Assembly (NCBI GenBank): GCA_036897625.1
Contig: JAYMTA010000548.1
Location: forward strand, 1 to 27,025
Length of the DNA: 27,025 bases
Direction: 5' to 3'
Source: Pelargonium cotyledonis
Taxonomy: Eukaryota > Streptophyta > Magnoliopsida > Geraniales > Geraniaceae
The notes under the pieces are model-generated. The model did not search any database, was not told where the DNA came from, and saw only the letters and a list, made by a program, of their open reading frames with translations. Shown here one piece after another: positions 1-11,400 of this stretch. The position numbers were made by a program, and so were the translations under genes. How positions within the stretch are numbered: the first letter of the stretch is position 1; each line of letters starts with the position of its first letter.

Positions 1-205
1 TATATAGATTGAGTATTCTAAACTAAAAATTATTTGGTTTAAGCTAAACTATAAATAAGATGATGATACTTCATTAAAATTTATGAATTCGGGTGGGTCA
101 CTCCGCTTCTACTAATTCACTTAAGTGGGTATATATTAAATTAAATAAGGTGTCATCACCTCATTGATTTGGCTTAAAAATTATGGTTTAGATTCTTTAT
201 TCTAT
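1..205. repeat. Degenerate inverted-repeat (MITE-like) segment
   Basis: The two halves of this stretch resemble each other in inverted orientation. TATTCTAAACTAAAAATT near 15-35 pairs with the reverse of the sequence near 175-200, and the GATGATACTTCATTAAAATT block near 62-82 pairs with the reverse of AATTAAATAAGGTGTCATC near 140-160. This looks like an old non-autonomous DNA element, perhaps cut by the window edge. No coding potential and no clear target-site duplication. Confidence 0.35.
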
Positions 206-264
206 ATATATATACACACACAAATAAACTCTTTATTTATTTATTTATTTATGGATAATCTTTC

Positions 265-635
265 ATTTTAGTCCACGACTATTAATTTTGTTCTGAACTA
301 CTACTCGATAAGATCTTTGTTCCAATTTGGTACTCAAATTTATGTTGTTGTGGTTTAGTCTTAAATTATGTTATTTTGTTCTGAGTAGTTCTAATTTGTA
401 CTAGTGCTTTTTAATTGCGCCGACTTGACAATTTTTTTGTTTTTATCGTGACGATCACGTGATCTTAAAATTAGATAAATTGTATACTTGAAAGACATGA
501 TCGTCACATCAACAACAAAATATCATAATTAGTGGACTAAATTTGAAAAATATGGATAGTAGGAGTGTCAAAATTAAAACAAAATTACTCTGAAAATTAA
601 ATCGAAACAAAATGAATGATTAAGGGACCAAAATA
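265..635. repeat. Inverted-repeat element with G-box palindrome
   Basis: The left end reads TTTTAGTCCACGACTATT and the right end, read in reverse, starts TTTTGGTCCCTTAATCATT, so the ends are imperfect terminal inverted repeats. Inside the left half are degenerate sub-repeats of the type ATTTTGTTCTGA. The centre holds the perfect 12-bp palindrome GATCACGTGATC (453-464) and, 30 bp on, GACATGATCGTCACATC (494-510). A non-autonomous DNA transposon derivative is the simplest reading. It is related to 1135-1400. Confidence 0.45.
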
Positions 636-1134
636 TAAAACATCTGCTACTTATACTATTGGATTTTATGGATAAAATGCATTTGTTTCTTTATTTGAAA
701 ATTCTAGAAGAAAAAATGTTGCTTAAATTTATGTTTGAAAAAAAGTCTTCCTCTCATAAATAAGAGAGCTAATGATGATTCAATTGAGTAGTATATACAA
801 AATGTTGGTATGGGAAAGGCTATTAAATGCTAAACCAAAACATAACAGGAAATAAAATCAAATGTCAATAAATTTTCTTACAAATAGAAGAATATAAATC
901 CTTGAATTTATGTCAAAATAAAAAATCCTTGAATTATTACATTTATCTTGTTTTATTTTGCAATTTTATTATGTTTCAATTGAGAATTTGAAAATATGTG
1001 GTGAAAAAAAAAGAATATTACATTTTATTAGTGGCATTGAAATTTAACACAAAGTTGTGGTTTTTTTTTTGGTATATTCATTTATTTACTTGAACAATTT
1101 TTTTGGTTGACTTGTTTGTTTAATTTGGGAAAAT
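636..1134. other. Gene-free AT-rich spacer
   Basis: Very AT-rich sequence with homopolymer runs. I see no open reading frame with family similarity, no RNA gene and no convincing repeat. Confidence 0.5.
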
Positions 1135-1400
1135 GTTTAATTTTGATCTTTAAAGTATTCATTTTGTTATGAATTGGTATTCAATATTAATTTTGTGTCG
1201 ATTTAGCCTTTGAACTATCTATATGTTCTAATTTGGGCTGAAATTATGTTTTTAGTGATGTTACAACTATCTGACTATAATAAACTAAATTTATGAATGA
1301 AACAATTTTGAATTGAGAGACGTGATCGTCACGTCAATTTTATCTAATTTGTTCCGTCAATTATATAATTTTATTTCAAGATTATTTCATCTAAAAATTT
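1135..1400. repeat. Second member of the palindrome-bearing element family, degenerate
   Basis: It starts TTTTGATCTTTAAAGTATTC and continues with sub-repeats resembling those of the element at 265-635 (ATTTTGT followed by a pyrimidine-rich GAACTAT block). It contains GACGTGATCGTCACGTC (1319-1335), which differs at two of 17 positions from the motif at 494-510. The right end is not clear, so the boundaries are approximate. Confidence 0.4.
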
Positions 1401-1578
1401 AACTATAACATCACACGAATGTCATATTTATAGACAAAAATAATATAAAATAATTATCACAACAACCTCTATATATATATACTCATGCGCGGACACACTT
1501 TTTGTAAGATGAGTCCATCAATTTCAATACAAAAAACAATATGATTAAATAAAACAAACTTAGTTTGTCGTCACTAAT

Positions 1579-1908
1579 TAGAGGCAGCAAAAACTAGATT
1601 CAAGTCGGGTTTCAAATTTTATGCATGAAATGCATTGTTTTGTACTAGTATACCCAATGCTAAAAGTTTATAATGTACCTAACCCAGAGCTGACCCGATA
1701 TTTTTTGGGTCGATAAGGTTGGGTCGAGTTTCAAATTTTATGCATGGAACACATTGTTTTGTACGAGCATACCCAATCCAAAAAAAAATCATAATGTATA
1801 CACGACGCCGACCCAATATTTTTTGGGTCAATAAGTTTGGACTGACCCAACCTGAAATGGGTTGAACTTTGGGTACTCGGTGGGTCGGGTACCCTTTTAC
1901 CGCCTCTA
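1579..1908 (-). mobile_element. TAGAGGC-ended (hAT-like) non-autonomous element, copy 1
   Basis: The ends are inverted repeats: TAGAGGCAGCAAAAA at 1579 and, read from 1908 on the other strand, TAGAGGCGGTAAAAGG. The inside is rich in GACCCAAC / GGGTCGGGT motifs. It also holds a two-copy tandem duplication of about 120 bp, with TTTCAAATTTTATGCATG at 1610 and again at 1729. Such termini are familiar from plant hAT-type MITEs. I see no clean 8-bp target duplication, so the insertion is probably old. The minus strand matches copy 2 at about 6756-7017. Confidence 0.5.
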
Positions 1909-2319
1909 TTGCAAAATACAATTAAGCTATATAAAAACTATTAAAAAATCGTGTTGTGTTCGAGTCGGTTCACTAGTTAAAACCCGAATGGTTACCGATT
2001 ACCTGAAAGTAACGGTTTAGAGCCACCGACTAGTGAAGCTACGTAGTATAAATGTAGAATAGATGCAACAAAACACAACACAACACAACCACTTCAAAAT
2101 TAAATGTCTCCTAATAATATTACATAACATTGTTTTCTTCTTGTTGCGCCAAACGGCGGGTGGGTCCCAGTGTCCTCTTCCCCAACTCCCACATGTTTCC
2201 TACTTTTTCCTTTATTTGTACATATTATTCATCAACTTTTTATTTTATTTTTTTTTTTGTGAAATTTAGGTGTAGGACATGTGTAATGTGAGGGAGGAAA
2301 CCCAAAATGTATACATAAT
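1909..2319. other. Gene-free spacer
   Basis: AT-rich sequence with short low-complexity runs (an ACAACACAACACAACC stretch near 2073-2090 and poly-T near 2248-2260). The short open frames here have simple composition and no recognisable similarity. Nothing functional seen. Confidence 0.45.
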
Positions 2320-2890
2320 AAAAAGGGTACTTTGGTCTTTTGCAAGTTTGAGACGGAGGGTATTTTGATATTTTTAAAGTCGAGGAATGGTGTTGATAAC
2401 AATGTTGTTCAAACGATAGGGCAGTTTGAAAATATATGAGTGCAAATTGCTGATGTAATTCTTATGTCAAGTTTCTGATAATGATATTTTGGTATTTTGT
2501 AAAACTATAATTAAGTGTAACATGTTATTTTGCGAAAATGATTAACGACGTTGGTAATCATTTGAGTCATTCGAACGGGGAGGTGGTTTGAAGAAGAAAA
2601 TGCTTAGTATATGAAGGACATGTTGGTATTTTGTAAATTTGTAAATGCGAGTATTTTGGTCTATTGCAAAATTGATTACAATGTGAGTAACAATTAATTT
2701 GGGTTGTTCTAGCAATGGGGCAGTTTGATTGAAGAGAAGGTTAGTGCACGCAATTTATGTGTTTCATGTAACAAGTATAATTGAAGGGCATTTTGGTCTT
2801 TTGTTGATTTGTAAATGGGATTATTTTGATCGTTTTCAAAATTGATTAACGATCTTTTAAAAACTTGTAAAAGAGGGTAATTTGAAATTT
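2320..2890. repeat. Degenerate long-period direct repeats
   Basis: Three related segments start near 2325, 2612 and 2785. Each carries the theme TTTGGTCTTTTGCAA or a variant, then a G-rich break, then a second TATTTTGATATTTT-like half. Two of them are joined by a GGGCAGTTTGA block (2420-2430 and 2718-2728). Period is irregular, about 290 and 175 bp. No coding content. Confidence 0.4.
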
Positions 2891-5800
2891 TCAACAATGT
2901 CTATAAGAAAGATATGAGATTTTGATATCGACTTGAGAGTGTTTAGATGAAAAAATATCAATTCATAGATTATGTGATTATAATGTCAACTTAAAAAACC
3001 CAAAATAACAACTAGTTTAGAGAGCTATATGATTTTAGTGTCAACTTCATAAACTTAATTATGTGAAATTATCTTTTAAATTAAGGGGGGAGGATTGATG
3101 CATGTATCATTATTTCATGTGTGATATATGTGCGTTTTACTTACAAATTACAATTGAGTTGGTTACAAAATTTGAATAACCTGCATTTTGATGTGAAAAT
3201 ATAGTAGTTGCAAACATCAATAACGTCGTAACAAAAATTTATCGACGCCGTTTTTTAAAATACCACTTACAAGTTGTATTGGTGTGATTACAAATATGTC
3301 AAATACAAGTTTAAATTTGTTTAATTACATGTTATCATTGACGCGTGTTGTACATGTATCACAGATGCACTAATGACACATGAATCAAACATTTCCCTAA
3401 ATTAAATATCAATTTGGAATAAATTATACAATTAGATGAACAAAGTGAAACCTTTTCCTATATATATTTGTGAATGATTATGAAATTGTTAATTTAAATT
3501 GGAATTGTGATTGATTTTTGTTAAAATAAGTGAGGATGTTTCAGTCACAAGCTCTATAGTTGGTGTAGGACCACCTAACAAGTTTCTTCAATTACTAATT
3601 AATTAGCAAACAAATTTGATAATCAATAAAGAATCAATACTATATTCTACAAATTTGATTCCAAAATAAGAAAGTTTCCAAGGCATCCACATGCCAAATT
3701 TTAATTATAAAATAATTATTCTTAAGCAATATTAATTATCAAGGAATCTATGAAGTAGGATATTAAATTAGAGACCATTAGTACTAGATTTACCAAACAA
3801 ATGGAAAATATGTATTTTTTTAGGAAAATAAAATAACACTTTGTATATAGTATATGTAGTGGTTACTAGGTAGGACAAATGACAAATCTTTGGTGAGAAT
3901 TTGAATACACAAACCAATTTCTTGCACTCATTATTTTGTTAATATCACCATGCATTTGATGAGAAAAAAGATTTTTTTTTTCTTCATCAAGTGTTTTTCA
4001 ATGACGGTGCTAAAATAAAATAATTTGTATAATTCGATAAACTAAACGAGTTAATTTGACACAACATGAGGCGCAACACGACTCAAGAATGTCAAAAATA
4101 AAAAAATATAACTTATTTATCATATCAACTGAACTATTATACTTACATTATTAGATTTTGGATTTTAGTTCTTAGTTTTGATTAAAACGGGCAATACCAA
4201 TTGTATTTTGATAAGTAATTTGACTATGTTGTTTCTCAATTAGAATGTCATTTTTACTAGTTTTTAAAATTTTAACTCTTAATTTAACGTGCACGTGAAA
4301 GTTGTTAGTTTGGATCCGTATCTGTATGTACCTAAAACTCGTTCCATACTTTTGTGAGTTAGATCAGTTTCATAAAATAAACTCAATAAATTTTTGCTTT
4401 AAGTCGCAGAACTATGTATGAACCCTCTTATCTTACACATAAAATTTGAAATTCGATTGAAAACCCGCATCTTTTATACTTTTGAGTTCGGGTTCGAGTT
4501 AAGTATTTTCAGTCTAGCCCTTTCAAATATTATGCCTGAAATCCGATTCAAAACACGGTTTGTCAGCTTTATTGCATAATATAATAACTATTATCCAATA
4601 TCCAATGAAGAAACTTGAAATGGATTTTAGTCTTAATTAGGTCACCCATGGATGGGGACCTTCCTATATGTAAAGATCCAAAAATTGAAAATTGTTAATT
4701 GCTATGTCCTTAAGTTACTTCACATTTTCTCAACTACAAATTATAGCTTCTTGTCAATTTATTCAATCATTTATCTTACTCTCTTTTTTACCTATTGTGT
4801 CATTGAAAAGTTTTTGATATAATGTCAACAAAAAATTGAAGTTCACAACCACAATTTCATTAATTTGACTATCTATTGTTTGACAACTATTTAGGTCTTA
4901 ATTAATAATATTTTAGACTAAAAATTGTTTGACTAGTTTGAAAAAAAGTACAAATAATACATTCATTGCAATCCACTATTGATTATTAACAAGAAAATTG
5001 TTAATTGCCTCTGTACATGTGTGTGATACTTGGACGCAAGAAAAATATCACGTCAAAACGAGAATTGGGATTCACTCGAAAAGATATAAAATGAAAATTG
5101 TCATATGAATAGTGGTCATGCTCATATACTAATCAACTCTACCCGACATGAGCATTTTAACATCTCATAATTAACGTGACATATTTGAAGTGCATTGAAA
5201 CATTATATCAATTCAAAAAAGAGAAAGATAATTAATTCATTATGTATCGTTGAACGACACTACGAACGATCTATACAACAAATTGGACAAAAATCAGCAA
5301 TCTCATGAACTATAAATTAATCAATGTTTTAAACATTATACAAGTTACCTTTATAACATGTTTTTTTTTCTTTTGCTTTGAAAGTTCTGACATATTAATT
5401 AAGAGATGTCACAAATAAATAAATAAAAATCAACAACTCTTTTAGCTAGCCAAATTCATATATTACGTCAACAAAAATTTAATGAACTTCATTGATTGAA
5501 CTAATCAAACACGTCCATTCTATCCATTTTGTAAAATAAAATAACTAAAACTATCAATTCAAATTTTGAGTTAGATTGGGTTGAATCAACCCGGTTGATT
5601 AAATTGCAAAATTGAAAATATAGTGTTAGAAACACAATTATATATATTTTTCTTTGTGGTTACTCCATAGCCATTTTGATATTTTTGGAATGGCGTGCAA
5701 TTATTTAAAATACAAAATTTGGACTATTAGTCTATTAGACTACAATTGGTTTTTAGGCTTCAAATACAGATGAAACTGAAATGGACTCTTGCACCACTTT

Positions 5801-6600
5801 TCTTTCTTTTTTCTTTTCGTGTGTCACTTTCTCGGGAAAAAAAAACACTTTCCGGTACACGCAAAGAAAATCTAAATGTCAACATACCAATGAACACAAT
5901 TAATGTCACGTTTAAATCAAATTATATGGCATTTAGGTGGGAGGTGATAAAAATATTGTTTTTATGGTACTTTCTTTGACAATCAAATGAGCTGACACTT
6001 GAAATTTGACGCGTACTTTTGTGAATACATGTACTCTTACATTAAGTGATATTGATGAATGAGTTGTTTCACCTTAATTTGAGGTATCGAGTGCAAGTCA
6101 TAGAGAACATAACAACGCTAAAACTTGATAGAGATAACTTTTTCGTGATACTTTGGTACATGTAGATACCGTGCTGATTACGAACCACTTTGATACCTTA
6201 CAAAAAGTATATGAACAAAAAAGGCCTAACAAATTATAGGATATGGCCTCTACTTGTACAAAATATTGGACTCATATCAAGAACTAGAGCCCACAATCTT
6301 AGAGGGAAGCTAAATAAGGCCCAAATAGCAAAAATGGGCTTTGATCTTATATTAAGAATAACATATTGATGAGGACACATGATCCATCGTCAAAGCCCAA
6401 TTTCACATTTTCTTCTAGGTACCGAACTGAAAGAGCCAAATGGGCCGAGCTACATAACAATGGTAGCTCTCGTTTTTATTACGTAATCTCTCCCAATCTA
6501 ACATGATTCAAATTCACAACCTCTCATAAAAAAATGTGTTTATTGGACCGACAATTTCTCGTGGGAAGACTTGACCAATCATTTTAAGATGATGAAATTT
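2891..6600. other. Gene-free AT-rich intergenic region
   Basis: About 3.7 kb without a plausible gene on either strand. Open frames are short, lack splice support and have no family similarity. A diffuse run of CCCG/GGGT-type motifs lies near 4300-4570, and a 15-bp near-palindrome GGGTTGAATCAACCC lies near 5579-5593. No tRNA, rRNA or CRISPR-like structure seen. Confidence 0.5.
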
Positions 6601-6755
6601 TAATAGCTGACAATCTAGATCCCAAACTGCGGGTGTCAGAAACCATTTCCATGTTTCTACGAGTCGGGTTACCTAAAATGAAAACCATGCTAGACAAATT
6701 CGCACATTTTACACATAAAATTTCGATATTTGATCCAAAATCTACATTTCATGCT

Positions 6756-7017
6756 ATAGTTGGAGAAAAGGGTAACCCAATTGGCCGGGTACCCAAAACT
6801 CAATCCATTTTGGGGTGGGTATGAAATTGTCATCCTAAAAAAAAATTGGATCAGGTTAAGAATTAGTAAGATATAAAATTTTCAGATTAGGTTGAGTATA
6901 CCCACAAACAAAAAATGCATTTTATTTATGAAACCCAAAACTCGACCTTAACACGACCCTACAAGGTCGGGTTGGGGTTAGAGTTTACCAACCCAAACCT
7001 AATCTTTGCCACCTCTA
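6756..7017 (+). mobile_element. TAGAGGC-ended (hAT-like) element, copy 2, degenerate
   Basis: The block AAAAGGGTAACCC...CCGGGTACCCAAAACTCAATCCATTTTGG matches the reverse complement of the right part of copy 1 (1840-1905). The far end, TTTGCCACCTCTA (7005-7017), matches the reverse of copy 1's other end. The left terminus (TATAGTTGGAGAAAAGGG) is more decayed. It lies about 350 bp upstream of the NFXL1 5' UTR. Confidence 0.45.
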
Positions 7018-7165
7018 CTTCACGCACATTTTAGGCCGGTCCTATACTAGTGATTTCCCGACCGCCCCAAAACCCGACTCTAACTTTTGCCACCTATACG
7101 TCACGCACATTTTAAGCCGGTCCTATACTAGTCATTTCCTAACCACCCCGAAACCCAAACTTCCA
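7005..7165 (+). repeat. Two-copy 81-bp tandem duplication in the NFXL1 promoter
   Basis: TTTGCCACCTCTACTTCACG at 7005 recurs as TTTGCCACCTATACGTCACG at 7086, each followed by GCACATTTTA, GCCGGTCCTATACTAGT and a CCNACCNCCCC block. The period is 81 bp. The first copy contains the end of the hAT-like element, so the duplication arose after or during that insertion. Confidence 0.7.
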
Positions 7166-7359
7166 TACATTTCCGGTCCGACCGGGCAGTGAAATCCCAT
7201 ATGTGCCCTTCTAACCAAAAGGGCAAAATGGGCATTATGAGATTTTAGGAGTGCCCATCACGCACATATCTCAATATTGAGATAAGTCGGTCCACAAAAG
7301 TACGCGAAACCGAACCCAACACCGAAACCAGCTCAAGCCTAATTTTTCTTTTAGCTCCA

Positions 7360-7534
7360 CGCCAATCTCTCTCCATATATATTCTCTCTTCTCTTCTCTC
7401 TCCCTCTCTCCATATTTTCCTCTCTCTCGCTTCAGTTTCTCTCGGAGAGACACAAACAAACAAGCTTCCATTTCCACCCACCTATTTTCTTTCGTTTTCC
7501 TTTTTTCCGTTCGTCGCTCGCGACTCCGAAACAG
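7360..7534 (+). promoter_or_regulatory. NFXL1 core promoter region and 5' UTR exon 1
   Basis: A TATA-like CATATATATTC lies at 7373-7383 inside a long pyrimidine patch (about 7361-7450) made of CTCTCT units. Such Y-patches are common at plant transcription starts. The stretch to 7534 has no ATG and ends at CGAAACAG followed by the donor GTATTT, which fits a noncoding first exon. The exact start of transcription is inferred. Confidence 0.5.
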
Positions 7535-8373
7535 GTATTTATCGATTCCATCTCTCTCTCTGCTCTTGCTGATTGATAAATTTGATTCATTTCTTCGTCA
7601 TTGAGGTGGGAATTTATCTGGGTTCTTGTTGTTTTTTGCTAACATTCGTGTTCTTGATCGCGTATTGTGTTGTAATTGTTTTAGGGTTCATCTTGGTTTG
7701 GGTTTTTGTTGCACATTCTAAAGTTTATTAAATACCATTTCAATTGCTGATTTTCTTATGCGATTCTGTTTTTTTTTTTAAATGTTTTATGCCATTTAGG
7801 ACTTTAAAGGGTCATTATTGAATACCCTTTCAATTGCGGATTTATTGCACTTACATTTTGTTTGTATTTTGATTCTGGTTCGAATGATTCATGGGGTTAG
7901 TTTAGGATTTTAAAGGGTATTTGAATGTTTCATGATTTGGGTTTTTAGCGCTTTCTGGAATTTATTAAATACCATTTTAATTGCCGATTTATTGGAGTGA
8001 TTCTGTTTTTTTACATGTTTTATGTATATTGTATTGCACTTTCATTTTGTTTGTATTTTGATTCTGGTTCGAATGACTCATGGTATTAGTTTAGGACTTT
8101 AATGGGTAATTGAATGTTTCACGATTTGGGTTTTAGCACTGGAATTTATCATATACCTTTTAGTGGCTGATTTGTTGGTGTGATTACTATTTCTACAAGT
8201 TTTATGTATATTATGTTGCACTTTCATTTTGTTTGTATTGTGGTTCAAACTACTGACTCATGTGGGATTAGTTTAGAATTTTAGGGGTTTATTTTGTTTT
8301 TAAAATTTGATTTGCGATAGGTGAATATTGAAATTAGGCTTTAATTGTTCATCATTTGTTTACAGTTTTACAG
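7535..8373 (+). other. Intron in the NFXL1 5' UTR
   Basis: The donor is GTATTTATCG at 7535. Two candidate acceptors lie 8 bp apart: TTTACAG ending at 8365 and TTTACAG ending at 8373. The intron is T-rich, as plant introns are. A stop codon (8380-8382) lies in frame upstream of the NFXL1 ATG, which supports the sequence between the acceptor and 8425 being untranslated. Confidence 0.65.
7690..8285 (+). repeat. Tandem repeat of about 185 bp within the 5' UTR intron
   Basis: About three copies. The anchor TTCATTTTGTTTGTAT (first copy TTACATTTTGTTTGTAT) occurs at about 7851, 8041 and 8223, each time followed by a GGTTCGAATGA-like block, ACTCATG and AGTTTAGGA. A second anchor, TTTATTAAATACCATTT, occurs at about 7724, 7961 and, altered, 8145. 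The first unit is about 47 bp longer because of a partial internal duplication. Confidence 0.65.
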
Positions 8374-8424
8374 TTCATTTGAGTGTTGGTGGAATTCGGC
8401 GTGGAGCATTTTGATTCCTCAAAT

Positions 8425-11400
8425 ATGAGCTTCCAAGGCAGGAATGATAGAAGGGATAGGCAGAGAACTCATGCCGTGAGTGCCCGTCAAGAGTGGGTTC
8501 CGAGGGGATCAAATTCTACCATTGTCAACAATTCTACTCCGGCGAACCCACCATCAAGCTTTAATTCCAACCCCAATGGAAATGGTGGCGACTCAAATTA
8601 TAGCTCAGCTCCACCTGAGAGTAGGCATAGAGGGAATCATGTACCAAGGGGATACATGGGTCGGTCTTCCAATCAGAGGAGGGAGAGGGAGAGAAGCGAG
8701 AAGAGTGAGAGTCGAGATGGCAAGGGATTGAAGAATGCAAATCTGCCGCAGCTTGTGCAAGAAATTCAGGAGAAGCTTACAAAGGGTACTGTAGAATGCA
8801 TGATTTGCTATGATATGGTGCGGAGGTCTGCTCCCATCTGGTCTTGTTCCAGCTGTTACTCGATTTTCCATTTGAATTGTATAAAGAAATGGGCTCGGGC
8901 GCCCACTTCTATTGATTTGTCCGCGGAGAAGAATCAAGGTTTTAATTGGCGGTGCCCAGGATGTCAGTCTGTACAGCTAACATCCTCTAAAGAGATTCGG
9001 TATGTTTGCTTTTGTGCAAAGAGGGTAGACCCGCCTTCTGACTTGTATTTGACTCCTCATTCGTGTGGAGAACCTTGTGGGAAGCCGCTTGAGAGGGAAG
9101 GTCCAGGTGCCGGTATGAGTAAGGAGGATCTCTGTCCTCATGTTTGTGTCTTGCAGTGCCACCCTGGTCCATGTCCTCCTTGTAAGTCTTTTGCGCAGCC
9201 CCGTATGTGCCCTTGTGGGAAGAAGATGATTGCAACTCGATGTTCAGATAGGAAGGCTGTCCTCACCTGTGGTCAACGTTGCAATAAGCTTCTTGATTGT
9301 GGGCGTCACCATTGTGCGCGCGTGTGCCATGTGGGTTCTTGCGATCCTTGCCAAGTTCTGATCAATGCCACTTGTTTCTGCAAGAGAAAGTCGGAGGTGG
9401 TTCTTTGTGGAGAAATGGCTTTGAAGGGAGAAGTGAAAGCAGAAGATGGCGTTTTTGCTTGTGCCTCGACTTGTGGTAAGAAGCTGAGTTGTGGAAATCA
9501 TGGATGCAGTGAAACTTGCCATCCAGGCCCTTGTGAAGAGTGTCATTTAATGCCAAACAAGATCAAGACCTGTTATTGTGGTAAAACAGGTTTGCAGGAG
9601 GAACGACAAAGTTGTCTCGACCCAATTCCAACTTGTCAACAGATTTGTGGCAAGTCCCTCCCTTGTGGAACCCACCATTGTCAAGAGGTGTGCCATGCCG
9701 TAGACTGTCCACCTTGTTTGATTCACGTCACTCAAAAATGCCGTTGTGGATCAACTTCTAGAAGTGTGGAATGCTACAAAACAATGAGTGAGGAGGAAAA
9801 ATTTACCTGTGAGAAACCGTGTGGGAGAAAGAAAAACTGCGGGAGACACAGATGCAGTGAGCGGTGCTGTCCTCTTTCTAATTCCAAAAGTCTCCGCTCT
9901 GGTGATTGGGACCCGCACCTATGCTCAATGCCATGTGAGAAAAAGCTAAGGTGTGGGCAGCATTTTTGTGAATCTTTATGTCACAGCGGACATTGTCCCC
10001 CTTGCCTTGAAACTATCTTTTCCGATCTGACCTGCGCATGTGGGCGAACTTCAATCCCGCCGCCATTGCCATGCGGAACACCTCCACCTTCATGTCAGCT
10101 CCCATGTTCAGTTCCTCAGCCTTGTGGGCATCCCTCTTCTCACAGCTGCCACTTCGGTGACTGCCCACCTTGTTCAGTGCCCGTGGCAAAGGAATGTATT
10201 GGTGGGCATGTGGTTCTCAGGAACATACCTTGTGGATCAAAGGATATCAGATGTAATAAGCTCTGTGGCAAGACTAGGCAGTGTGGTTTGCATGCCTGTG
10301 GCAGAACATGTCATGCTCCGCCATGTGATAATTCTTTTGGATCTGAGCCTGGTTTGAGGGCTTCTTGTGGGCAAACATGTGGTGCTCCGAGGAGAGATTG
10401 CAGGCATACATGCACTGCTCCTTGTCATCCTTCTGCTCAGTGTCCTGATGTCAGATGTGATTTCTCAGTGACAATTGCTTGTTCATGCGGCCGGTTAACG
10501 GCAACTGTCCCTTGTGATGCTGGAGGCAGCAATGGTGGTTTCAATGCCGACACTGTTTTTGAAGCTTCCATTGTCCACAAGTTGCCAGTTCCACTTCAAC
10601 CAGTGGAAGCCACTGGCAAGAAGATTCCGCTCGGACAGAGAAAGCTTATGTGCGATGATGAATGTGCAAAGTTGGAGCGTAAACGAGTACTAGCTGATGC
10701 TTTTGACATAACTCCTCCGAACTTGGATGCTCTTCATTTTGGTGATACTTCAGCTGTCTCGGAAGTAGTTGCCGACCTCTTTAGGCGTGATCCAAAATGG
10801 GTGTTATCTGTGGAGGAGAGATGCAAATTTTTAGTGCTTGGCAAGAACAGAGTCCCTAATCCAAGTGGTTTGAAGGTTCACGTATTCTGTCCAATGTTGA
10901 AGGAAAAAAGAGACGCGGTAAGACTAATTGCTGAGAGGTGGAAGCTTGTAGTCAGTGCTGCTGGTTGGGAGCCAAAGCGCTTCATTGTGGTTCATGCCAC
11001 ACCCAAATCCAAAGCTCCAGCACGGATACTTGGGGTTAAGGGTTCCACCACCATAAATGCAACCCACCCACCAACTTTTGATCCTTTGGTAGACATGGAT
11101 CCTAGGCTCGTTGTGTCTTTTCTAGATTTGCCCAGGGAAGCAGATATAAGTGCACTAGTCCTGCGTTTTGGCGGAGAATGTGAATTGGTTTGGTTGAATG
11201 ACAAGAACGCATTGGCTGTCTTCAGTGATCCAGCCCGCGCTGCAACTGCTATGAGGAGGTTAGAGCATGGAACAGTGTATAATGGAGCTGCCGTGTTTAT
11301 TCAAAGTAGTGTTCCAGGGGCATCATCGGGCAGTAATGCCTGGGGTGGAGCTGGGGCAACCAAGGAAGGTTTGAAGGGTAATCCATGGAAGAAGGCTGTA

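Noticed and set aside
1679-1921. Open frame on the minus strand with GGGT-rich sequence
   Set aside because: It resembles another frame at 6633-6824 only because both lie in copies of the same transposable element.
8383-8424. N-terminal extension of the NFXL1 frame starting at GTG
   Set aside because: It lies directly after an in-frame stop and begins with a non-ATG codon. The ATG at 8425 starts the conserved MSFQ N-terminus.
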